Assembly: GCA_022843625.1 (NCBI GenBank)
Contig: JALHNH010000012.1
Location: 62,001-126,000, forward strand
Source: Bryobacter sp.
GTDB taxonomy: Bacteria > Acidobacteriota > Terriglobia > Bryobacterales > Bryobacteraceae
Direction of reading: 5' to 3'
DNA length: 64,000 nt
Shown here piece after piece: positions 37,442-45,345 of this stretch; the stretch's first letter is position 1; every line of letters starts with the position of its first letter. The position numbers and the translations under genes are program-made. A model generated the notes under the pieces. The model was given only the letters and a program-made list of their open reading frames with translations. It made no database searches and was not told the DNA's origin.

Positions 37442-38337
37442 TCACCTGTTTCGGTGCACGCGCAATCAACTGTGATAGCTCAAGATGCCTTCACCAATCG
37501 TTACATAGAGGTATTCGATGTTTACGAACATCGTCGCCCTGATTAATTGATTGTCCCGAATACTCCTACTCGTGGGGCCAAATCGTGGTCTTCTCGACTT
37601 TGTCGATGAAGACCACGATTTGTAGGCAGTCTGGCGTGTCACTATTAGTTTTAGATAAGAATATGATGTATTGCCCCTAGGTTGTAGCTGACCGGACCGG
37701 GGTGAAAAAGAATCAACGACCCTGCTAACGATTCGTGTTGAGGCCACAACTGGTGAAGAGCTTCGGCGTTCGGCCGCCAAATGCATATAGTGATCAGTCT
37801 CTACAGCCGTGCATGCAATTGTATCCTTGATAGTTAAGGCCGCACCTCTTCTCAAATTTGGAGGCACCAAGTCTCGATATGCAACAGGCCGTTTGAGCGC
37901 TTACCAAGAGCGCGGATGGAGCCCTATCCCTCGCGACTGACCTTCATTGGCCGCAAAGCCATGGGCATTGGGCAAGCGTTTAGGGCTAAATTAAGCAGTC
38001 GAGAATGTCCGGTGTTTTTGCCTCGAAGGTTTAGAAGTCGCACGAAACGCAACGCCGACCCACTCCCATTCCGGCCTGCAGAAGCCGCCAAGTTTGGACC
38101 GCCACGTGTCGTGGACAAGCAACTACTATGGAGGCGAAGCAGAAGAAACGGCCGAACTAGAAGCAGCCCTCAAGGTTGATAGAGGCAGCATTCGCATAGA
38201 AGGCTGTTCACTTTCAAAGGTGTGGCCTGGCGCTCGCTTCAAAGCCATTCCTGGCCTGCCAATTTGAGACCACCGCGATCGGGGAGCCCATCAGAAAGGT
38301 TGCCAACGCTCAGGCGCAAAGCAGTTCAGCGGTCGTA
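37442..38337. other. 896-base intergenic stretch, A/T-rich
   Basis: No convincing gene. A 134-codon minus frame (37466-37870) has arginine/serine-rich shadow composition. A short plus frame ending at 38267 reads ETAELEAALKVDRGSIRIEG and later WPGARFKAIPGLPI, vaguely like late-control or spike proteins, but it has no start and is too short to name. A strong hairpin lies at 37580-37621. Confidence 0.45.
37580..37621. terminator. Strong 19-bp stem hairpin behind the protease-nuclease gene
   Basis: AAATCGTGGTCTTC (37580-37593) pairs perfectly with GAAGACCACGATTT (37608-37621). The arms continue with TCGAC/GTCGA around a TTT loop, with one bulged T. It lies about 140 bases after the stop at 37441. 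There is no U-tract on either strand, so a Rho-independent terminator is only one reading; an mRNA-protecting or inserted inverted repeat is another. Confidence 0.6.
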
Positions 38338-39075
38338 GTGCAAAAAATATCACATGAGAGAAGTGAAGCATGTCCCTTCTCGGGATCGGTTGCCGCTCAT
38401 ACAGGTGTCATGTTTCTTCCGAAGCTCCAATTGATTCCAGAAGACGACGGCGAGTACTCCTTGCTGTCGACTACCCCTGTTCCGAGTTCTTTCTACAAGG
38501 GATTACCCGCTGTCAAGGGTGCCCCTAAATCTATGGCTTTTGCGGTGGGCAAGGGCGCACAAAATTGGCAATTGCCGATTCGATATGAGGATAAGAATAA
38601 GAAGGCTTCCCCGAAGCCACGAAACGTTTATCATCGAATCCGCGACTTGAAACTCAATCCAGGTGCCGTCGTGGTAGTGCATGTGGTGCTTGATAGCGGA
38701 GTTGTGTTGGGTACGGCCAGCATCACCTTGGCTTCCGGAGCAAGTGAAGGACGACTGGCAACCGTTCATTCCTCACCAGTTAGTTTTCATGTCGACGTGA
38801 CAGCCGAAGGCGTTCAACGAGTACCTGCGAGCCAATGTATGCAGATTGTCGTCAACGCAACGCCTAAACCCGGGAAGTTTACAAACCCGGGCCAAGCACT
38901 TCAAGAACTTGGAGTGGTCGATACCATTCAGACGAAGTTGCACGCCAGCGGAATTGAGCAGGGAATGAAGGCTGCTGGTGGATCAATCGATCCGAACAAA
39001 ATCTTTAGTGGCCCTTCGGTTTCGGTCGGCACTTGCACTGCTTCGGTGTTTCAGGGACAGGATGGATCGTTGTGA
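38338..39075 (+). CDS. Hypothetical protein, translationally coupled to the next gene
   Basis: I do not recognise this protein (245 residues from the GTG at 38338; an in-frame ATG at 38410 behind AGGTG may be the true start). It is rich in beta-prone segments (AVVVVHVVLDSGVVLGTASI, VSFHVDVTAEGVQRV) and has no clear signal peptide or catalytic motif. The last codons overlap a GTG start of the next gene as GTGA, so the two products are probably made in a fixed ratio and act together. Confidence 0.55.
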   Translation: MQKISHERSEACPFSGSVAAHTGVMFLPKLQLIPEDDGEYSLLSTTPVPSSFYKGLPAVKGAPKSMAFAVGKGAQNWQLPIRYEDKNKKASPKPRNVYHRIRDLKLNPGAVVVVHVVLDSGVVLGTASITLASGASEGRLATVHSSPVSFHVDVTAEGVQRVPASQCMQIVVNATPKPGKFTNPGQALQELGVVDTIQTKLHASGIEQGMKAAGGSIDPNKIFSGPSVSVGTCTASVFQGQDGSL

Positions 39076-40301
39076 GAACTCCCACACTTCAATGGGCGAT
39101 GCTCCTAATTGCGAGTTCTATGGGAGCGCAGAGCCTACTTAAGATCGATGCAACGGCTGTTGTGGCACCAAGCGGTTGTGCCTCCACGTGCAATATCGCG
39201 GTCTTCCTGGTAGAGGCCGCGCCCGCGGATGCTGGGAACTCAAGCAGTTGGCAGGTCAGTGCATCCTTCAGCAATCCCAACGAGCTGATGTCGATCCCTG
39301 TGACTGTGAGCGCAAGCGGATTCTTGGTCACTCTCACGTTCGACGAAAGTGCTCTTCGGGGGAGAACGAACCCTACATGGAGCATTGCCTATATCGGTTC
39401 ACGGGGTCCTGTGTTGGCACCCGCGCCACCCAATCCGGCTGGGCCGCCGAAAACGCCCAAGAGCCGTGCAGAAGCTGATATCTATGTTTCAGGAACGTTC
39501 CTCGCGGGCCTGGGATCAAAACCGCTCTACTTGGTGGATGCAAAGGTGAACATCCTGAGACCAATTCCGCGCAAGCTCACGCGTCTTGGTTTTGCAGCCG
39601 AGATGCTAACGAATACAGGAACAGAGCTACCAGTCAATCGAACCGAAGCCGATCCTGATTCCATCCGAGCAGCTTTTTCTCTTGAAGGGGTGCGCCCTGG
39701 CAGATTGGGTCCTTTTAATGGGCTACTTTGGAATCTAAAGCCTGCTGGAGGTGAGTTCACGCGGAAGCACCCTACAAGCAATTTCGTTGCCGATGCAAAT
39801 CTGCGCTTTTCCGTAACACCCGGCAAGCTCGGGGCTGCTTGGTATACGATTTATCCGATGTTGGGATTCGAGGGTGGGCACAATCTGAATAAGCCAGCGG
39901 TGCTATTCAAGCGTCCCGTCAATCTTGACTCATATAACGGAATTTTGCGGGCTGTGACCGGTATCGAAGGTGCCCTTGGCATCTATGTGAAGAACAAGGA
40001 ACCTAAAGTCCTACTTAGTGGCAGCTACACGCTACGGACGCCCTTCACTGACGAACCGTTTACTACGCTCGATTACGTGACAGGCAGTTCGGGGACAACG
40101 GAGAGAGCAAAGGTCGTGCGCATGAGGCGGAATGCCCGCCCGTTCTCACGGAACGCCTTGGTTTGGAATCTGAACGACGCCTGGTCGATCGCTCTTGAGC
40201 ACAAGTTCGGTTCTTTGCCACCCCTGTTTGAACAAATTCGACACCAAGTAAGCATAGGTCTTGTATACCGTCGTAACCTCGCGGGTAAGCCATCCTTCTG
40301 A
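39072..40301 (+). CDS. Probable outer-membrane or exported protein of unknown function
   Basis: A protein of 409 residues starting at a GTG that overlaps the previous stop (GTGA). A signal peptide is visible (MRTPTLQWAMLLIASSMGAQ). A domain of about 100 residues is followed by a Pro-rich linker (APAPPNPAGPPKTPKSR). The C-terminal two thirds have alternating strands such as RLGFAAEMLTN, ILRAVTGIEGALGIYVK, KVLLSGSYTLRTPF and HQVSIGLVYRRN. This looks like an outer-membrane barrel, although the C-terminus does not end in the classic aromatic residue of a strand (it ends GKPSF). No family name can be given. Confidence 0.55.
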   Translation: MRTPTLQWAMLLIASSMGAQSLLKIDATAVVAPSGCASTCNIAVFLVEAAPADAGNSSSWQVSASFSNPNELMSIPVTVSASGFLVTLTFDESALRGRTNPTWSIAYIGSRGPVLAPAPPNPAGPPKTPKSRAEADIYVSGTFLAGLGSKPLYLVDAKVNILRPIPRKLTRLGFAAEMLTNTGTELPVNRTEADPDSIRAAFSLEGVRPGRLGPFNGLLWNLKPAGGEFTRKHPTSNFVADANLRFSVTPGKLGAAWYTIYPMLGFEGGHNLNKPAVLFKRPVNLDSYNGILRAVTGIEGALGIYVKNKEPKVLLSGSYTLRTPFTDEPFTTLDYVTGSSGTTERAKVVRMRRNARPFSRNALVWNLNDAWSIALEHKFGSLPPLFEQIRHQVSIGLVYRRNLAGKPSF

Positions 40302-40698
40302 ACTGAAACAACCTCTTAATCCCCTCAACAGGTTCTGATGAATCTTTCTTTGGTAGCTTCAAGTGCCTCTCATCCGCCAAGGCTGGAGGCACGTGTCTTT
40401 TTGAAGAGAGATCAAGCCGCGTAGAGTCGAAGGCAGCCTGATTCGTAACGTGACGATACATTGCATAACCTGTAGACAATCTAGTATTGGGAGTGATTTG
40501 TCAGCGTCTTGACCTTCGCTGAGATTCGAGGAGAAATAGAAATTCCTGCCACCTGGCAAGCGACGCAACCAATTGGAACAGTGGCAGCAGGACTCAGCGG
40601 CCTCCTCTGAAGGCCGGCTCAAAATCCTCAATCCTTGGGAATCCTAATTCCCGTTCCCCAGAAAACTATTGCCCTCCAAACTCTATGCAGTCAGTGGC
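40302..40698. other. 397-base gap beside the IS110 remnant
   Basis: No gene is supported. Short minus-strand frames read as low-complexity shadows. The segment probably includes the outer end of the truncated IS110 element, but I cannot define a boundary because IS110 elements lack terminal inverted repeats. Confidence 0.35.
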
Positions 40699-41379
40699 TT
40701 AGGTGGTTTGGATGGTTGGCTCCGGGATAGGCGTAAATGTGACCTCATAGCCGAGTTTCGCCATTCTGGTCCGCATGCGACGGATAGTCCTGTCTGGGTT
40801 GAGACGATCATAATAGTCATCTCCGAGATCTTGATAGGGCAACTTATTCTTGAGGATTCCATAGGCGATGATTAGGATCTTGTGGGCGGTGGCTATGATT
40901 GCTTTACTCCATCCACTTCGAGCGCGTATGCGCAAGAAGAAAGCTTTCAAGTACCCATGCTTGCATCGAGTGTTCCCCCACGCCGACTGCGTCAGGATCC
41001 TCCGCAAGGTCCGGTTCCCTCTCTTCGTACGTCCTGTCATCTGCTTGCCATCACTCTCATGTGTACCCGGTGCCAGCCCAGCCCAACACGCACAATGAGC
41101 CGCCGTGGGGAAGACACTCATGTCAACACCCATCTCCGCGATCAAGGTCCAGGCAACTAACTTCTCGACCCCAGTGATGGTAGTCAGCAATGCAATCTGC
41201 TCGGCATAAGGTGCCATGTGAACCTCGATTTGACTCTCGAACAGAGCGGTATGTCCAGTCAGAAAGTCATACTGATTCAGATGCGATTTCAGCATCCAAC
41301 GAAAGAACTCATCGGTAAAGCCTTTCATCGCCTCCTTGATCTTTGCCTCTTGCTTGCGCAGTTTCACACCCGTTTTCAT
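40699..41379 (-). pseudogene. Truncated IS110-family transposase (C-terminal part)
   Basis: The 226 readable residues match the Transposase_20 half of IS110/IS116/IS902 transposases: LLTTITGVEKLVAWTLIAEM, FPTAAHCACWAGLAPGTHES and MTGRTKRGNRTLRRILTQSA. ESDGK contains the probable catalytic Ser region. The N-terminal DEDD RuvC-like domain, about 100-150 residues, is missing, and the upstream DNA does not encode it in any frame. The element is therefore immobile. Confidence 0.85.
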
Positions 41380-41511
41380 CCCAACGGTGGGGGGATCCGC
41401 AGGGCCCCCAATTTTGACTGACTACAATTTGAAAACTCGATTTCCTTTGCTTCCAACAAAACTCCCCCGCCAGAACATGAAGACGTTCAGTAGGCAGGCT
41501 AACGTCTAGCC

Positions 41512-42309
41512 ATGGAAAACAACACTCCAAACAACACTCAAGACAACACTGGGGATGCGCTGCCACCCACACAAAAGAGTCCTGCCCCCAAGCCCCGCAA
41601 GAAAAGGATGACAGAGGCCGCTCTTGCCGCTAACCGTCGCAATGACCAGAAATCCACCGGCCCTCGCACCGATGCCGGCAAAGCCCGCTCTGCCTCCAAT
41701 GCCTTCCAGCACGGCCTCTACTCCATGAAAAACTACCGGCACCTCGTCACCCATCCCAACCGGGTAGCGATAACCGTCCACAACCTCCTCGAAGAGTACC
41801 AACCCGTCACACCCACCGACCACATGCTCCTCCAGCAGTTCATCCACTTCGAGCTTCGCTTTCTCCAGATGGAACACGTCTGCAACCACTACATGCTCGA
41901 CGGCAAACACGACGCCCCCGATCGCGCCTACCTCACCGTCCTCCGTGAACTCGACCGCATCCCCAACCGCATCCTCAAAACCATCAAGGCCCTCAAAGCC
42001 CTGATCGCCGAACGTGGCATAAAGAAAGAAATCGAACCCATCGACGACCCTCCCCCGGTCCCCACCCCGGATGAATACGCAAAGACCAACGAGGAATACG
42101 CAAAAACCAGAAACAAAGCCATCCACCCACTGGCCCCGAAATCACCCAAAACATCACTCAGTACATCTACCAGGAATTCTGCAAAGCCCTCGACCTCCCA
42201 CAGCAGCCCTTTGACCAGGAATTCGATCCAACAAAAGACACCAGCCAGACATCGACGCAGCAAAAAGCCTGAGGATCGAACCCACCGGCAGCGAAGCACG
42301 GGTCATTAA
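41512..42309 (+). CDS. ANRRN/STGPRT-family small basic protein, copy A, with likely frameshift
   Basis: Function unknown. The N-terminal region reads TEAALAANRRNDQKSTGPRT, then GKARSASNAFQHGLYS, a basic signature shared with two more loci in this window. A helical middle follows (VTPTDHMLLQQFIHFELRFL). After residue 198 the annotated frame turns into Ser/Thr/Arg-rich shadow sequence. The -1 frame from an A-run at 42102-42106 instead reads ITQNITQYIYQEFCKALDLP and stops at 42272, and this looks like the authentic end. So the gene carries an indel, slips at the A-run, or has a base-call error there. The product would be about 253 residues. Confidence 0.6.
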   Translation: MENNTPNNTQDNTGDALPPTQKSPAPKPRKKRMTEAALAANRRNDQKSTGPRTDAGKARSASNAFQHGLYSMKNYRHLVTHPNRVAITVHNLLEEYQPVTPTDHMLLQQFIHFELRFLQMEHVCNHYMLDGKHDAPDRAYLTVLRELDRIPNRILKTIKALKALIAERGIKKEIEPIDDPPPVPTPDEYAKTNEEYAKTRNKAIHPLAPKSPKTSLSTSTRNSAKPSTSHSSPLTRNSIQQKTPARHRRSKKPEDRTHRQRSTGH

Positions 42310-42423
42310 GCCAGTCCTTCCCGACCGAGGCAAACAAAAACAAGAACATTCCTTTGCACGCAGACAAGTGGTCCGAAGTCCTTGTCCGCTAATTGAATTT
42401 ACTGTTGGCGTGAGATTCGAGGG

Positions 42424-43215
42424 TTATTTGTGCCAGATCTGGTCCATTTTGTGGTTTACGTTGGCCGCTGCTTCATACTTGTCGGCGAAGCTCTTGAACA
42501 TTTCCTCGTAGGGAAAAGATTTACCAGGGTCGCGCACTTTGAGGAAAGTGCCGAAGACGGAGCCGTCACCGTAGATTTCCGTGACAACGCGGATGTGGAG
42601 GAAGGGCGAAAGGCCCACGACGCCCAATGCTCCATTGGTGGTAATCATGTTGCGCCACCCGGCGACCGAGAAGCTCATGGGCGGGGCGACTTTGAGTTTA
42701 AGAGCTTTGGTGTAGCGGCCGGTGTGGGCCGGGGGCAGCCCCTTGTTGGCGTTGAACATGTTGAGATAGCCGTAGCCGGGGTCGGCGACATCCGCTCTGG
42801 ACATGATGGTCTGGATGGCGTACGACATATGCTCACGAGCGCCAACGAGCATGGTGCCGGCGGCCGCCCAACAGGTCATATTGGTAGGTTGCACGACATG
42901 GCTAATGGGTTCGGCCGTGGCTCGGAATAAACCTCCAGGCATTTCATTTGTCTTCACGATGTCGTTGAGGCGGCCGATCGTCATCTTTCCGGGGTCGACT
43001 TTACCGTCGGCTTTGAAGTCGTGTTTGAACTGGACTTCCTGGAAGCGGCGTATGGCAGCAACGGTTTTAGGGCCGATGAAACCATCATCCTTAAGCTTGG
43101 GGTTGGGGCCTCCCCAGTCATAATGCACTTTGTTGAGCAGTTGTTGAACGGTTGTGACATCGGCCTTCAAGTTGGTGCCGCCCTGGCCAACCGAAGAAGA
43201 AATTTTCTTATCCAT
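42424..43215 (-). CDS. Peptidoglycan-binding domain fused to papain-like (AvrRpt2-type) cysteine protease
   Basis: A 263-residue protein starting at the ATG at 43215 (MDKKISSSVG); a TTG ten codons upstream is less likely. Residues 20-85 are a peptidoglycan-binding repeat (TTVQQLLNKVHYDW, GFIGPKTVAAIRRFQ). Residues 100-263 resemble papain-like proteases: Q109 and C115 in VQPTNMTCWAAAGTML, with the probable His in SPFLHIRVV. No signal peptide is visible, which is odd for a wall-binding domain; it may be exported by another secretion route or act as an effector. It stands alone. Confidence 0.8.
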   Translation of the reverse strand: MDKKISSSVGQGGTNLKADVTTVQQLLNKVHYDWGGPNPKLKDDGFIGPKTVAAIRRFQEVQFKHDFKADGKVDPGKMTIGRLNDIVKTNEMPGGLFRATAEPISHVVQPTNMTCWAAAGTMLVGAREHMSYAIQTIMSRADVADPGYGYLNMFNANKGLPPAHTGRYTKALKLKVAPPMSFSVAGWRNMITTNGALGVVGLSPFLHIRVVTEIYGDGSVFGTFLKVRDPGKSFPYEEMFKSFADKYEAAANVNHKMDQIWHK

Positions 43216-43346
43216 CAGAACTAAAGTAGCGCCACCTGCGGGCAATTTGGACCATTTTCAGAAATGGGATTTGTGGACAGCCATCCTCCGCCCAAATTTC
43301 CTGAAAAACGCAAAGGGACAGGTCAACTTTAGCGCCCCCCCCGTCG

Positions 43347-44603
43347 CTACGCGCTGCGCTGTGGCCCGTACAGCAACTCGGCATTCCCGTGCAGAAAGCC
43401 GCCGATCGCGCCCAGCACTTCCGTTCGCGTCGCGCTGTGACGCCGCAACTGCTCACCGCCCAGTTCGGCCAGGATTTCCCGCGTGTAGAGCGAAGAGCCC
43501 GTGGCCATCTCCACGGTGGTGGAGTCGTGTCCGCAAGTGATCTTGTGGAGCGGCACATAGTTCCACCACTGCTCCATCGCCTGGCGGAAGAAGTTGGGAT
43601 TGAGCACCGGCAACCAACAGGTGTCGAGATAAAGATTCGGCAGTTGCTTGGCGAGCCAGCCCGCCTCCGCGAAGAACGGCCAGCAGTGAATCATGACGAT
43701 CTTCATGCGGGGATAACGCCGGCCCAGCGACTCAAGCGGAAGCGGCGACGATTGACTCAGGTTGTGTGTGCCGACATGCACCTGATGCGGCCAGCCGCGC
43801 TCATGCGCCAGCCTGGAACACTCGTGCATCACCCAATCCTGAAAGACGGTCACTTCGTTCGGCGTCAAGTCGCCCGTCCAACGCCGTATGTCGCCATCGG
43901 CGCGGACCTCATAATGTAGCGAGCGTCGATACCCTTGCAACTGCTTCGTGCCCAGCGCGCCGCCGCGCTCGGCCAGCGCAAAAATGCGCTCCAGAAATTG
44001 CCGCCACGAAGCCGCGTCCTGCGGATCCACTTGTGCCATCGCCACCAGATCCTTACGGCGCGCCGTCTCCGGCCGCCACAAATCCAGCAACGGATCCACG
44101 CGCAGGATCGTTTCAGTCACGCGGTCGGCCGCCCCTGCCGGGCGCACATAGTACTCGGGATGCACAATCCGGATCAGGCGGCTGAACCCGGCCTTTTTCA
44201 TTGCAGCGCCGTACCACTGGAATAGCTTGCCGTAGTTCGCGGCGATGGTCTGATCCAGGGCGCGGCTTCCCGCGGCCCGCTGGATATCCACGCCGTAAAG
44301 CGCCAGCATGCCGCGGCGGGTGCACTGGTAAGCGCCCGTGGCCTGGTGCTGCGGCAACGCTCCGCCGCCATTGCGGATCCAGCCGCGCAGATAGGGTTCA
44401 TCGAGCAGGTCGCCCAACTGGGTAGCCCGCTGGGGGAGCGCGCCCGGCTCCAGGTCCGCCCGATAGCCGCCCGGAAAAGTACCAATCGACTCAATGCTCC
44501 CCCAGTGTTCGTGCGAACAGAAGTTCGGCAACGCCCTCACGGCGTCGAGCAGCGAAGGCGGGGCGGCGGCGAACAGCAACGTGCGGCGGGTCAACTTAGC
44601 CAT
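43347..44603 (-). CDS. Amidohydrolase-family protein with Tat-like signal
   Basis: A 418-residue protein starting at the ATG at 44603; the open frame to 44717 is non-coding extension. LTRRTLLFAAAPP suggests Tat export. H31-x-H33 in FCSHEHWG opens the metal site of an amidohydrolase (amidohydrolase_2-like) barrel. Later blocks are QVHVGTHNLSQSSP, KIVMIHCWPFFAEAGWLAKQ, LYLDTCWLP and KITCGHDST, the last with the conserved Asp of the metal site. It could be a hydrolase or decarboxylase; the substrate is unknown. It is transcribed away from the neighbouring copy B gene. Confidence 0.82.
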   Translation of the reverse strand: MAKLTRRTLLFAAAPPSLLDAVRALPNFCSHEHWGSIESIGTFPGGYRADLEPGALPQRATQLGDLLDEPYLRGWIRNGGGALPQHQATGAYQCTRRGMLALYGVDIQRAAGSRALDQTIAANYGKLFQWYGAAMKKAGFSRLIRIVHPEYYVRPAGAADRVTETILRVDPLLDLWRPETARRKDLVAMAQVDPQDAASWRQFLERIFALAERGGALGTKQLQGYRRSLHYEVRADGDIRRWTGDLTPNEVTVFQDWVMHECSRLAHERGWPHQVHVGTHNLSQSSPLPLESLGRRYPRMKIVMIHCWPFFAEAGWLAKQLPNLYLDTCWLPVLNPNFFRQAMEQWWNYVPLHKITCGHDSTTVEMATGSSLYTREILAELGGEQLRRHSATRTEVLGAIGGFLHGNAELLYGPQRSA

Positions 44604-44809
44604 TCTACGCCCATCTGTGGACGATTTGTGGCCCAATCGCAACTTGCTGGATTTCCCGTTCACACCCCAAAAAAATAAATTTTCAAAACAAAACAAAGCA
44701 CTTACCCGCAGCCTCATTCAAAGTCCTTTTCCCCCTCGTGTTAAATCATCATCGGAGGCACACCTCCATCACCCTCCAAATCAAACACACACAAAGGACA
44801 AACAAAACC

Positions 44810-45334
44810 ATGGCTACCGAAAAACAAACTGCCGCCAACCGCCGCAATGCAAAGCGCTGCACCGGCCCCAAAACCCGCGAGGGCAAGTTTAAATCCAGTC
44901 TCAACGCTCTCCGTCACGGCCTTTACAGCCACAACTTCGTCATCAAAACGGAAGACGCTGATGTCTTTGAAAACTTCTCCAAATCCTTCATCGACGAATT
45001 CCAACCCTCTACCCCCTCTGAACTCGAAAACCTCAAAGTTCTGATCATCACCGCCTGGCGTCGCAATCGCGTTACCGAACTCACGCAACTCCGCATCAAC
45101 AATGCCATCGACTCGGTCTTGGCCACCTCCGGCCCAATCGACGCGCCCCAACTTACCCTCCGCGCCTTTGAAAAACTCGAAAACGATAAGCCCTCCTTCG
45201 CCCGCCAGGAAGCTCACGAAGTCCGCCTCGTCAACCTCTTCCAGCGTACCCAGCGCCGCCTCGAAGCCTCTCAGGACAGAAAAATCAGGAACGAAACCAA
45301 TTTGGGGCTAAACTCTTTACATCTGGTCGCTTAG
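44810..45334 (+). CDS. ANRRN/STGPRT-family small basic protein, copy B (intact)
   Basis: A 174-residue protein. MATEKQTAANRRNAKRCTGP, then GKFKSSLNALRHGLYS, is the same N-terminal signature as in copies A and C. The rest is helical and charged (AWRRNRVTELTQLRIN). Unlike the other two copies it reads through in one frame. AAAGGA lies 11 bases before the ATG. It ends 11 bases before the M20 peptidase, so the two may be co-transcribed. Function unknown; the basic N-terminus would suit nucleic-acid binding. Confidence 0.7.
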   Translation: MATEKQTAANRRNAKRCTGPKTREGKFKSSLNALRHGLYSHNFVIKTEDADVFENFSKSFIDEFQPSTPSELENLKVLIITAWRRNRVTELTQLRINNAIDSVLATSGPIDAPQLTLRAFEKLENDKPSFARQEAHEVRLVNLFQRTQRRLEASQDRKIRNETNLGLNSLHLVA

Positions 45335-45345
45335 GAGCCCAAATC

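Noticed and set aside
37466..37870. 134-codon minus-strand frame
   Set aside because: Arg/Ser-rich composition, and it overlaps the strong hairpin at 37580-37621.
37992..38267. Possible remnant of a phage late-control/VgrG-like gene
   Set aside because: Only a vague likeness around WPGARFKAIPG, no start codon, too short for a supported call.
42100..42110. Canonical -1 programmed frameshift site (A AAA AAC) in copy A
   Set aside because: The run has only five A, so the heptamer is not complete in the right phase; I report only the frame change.
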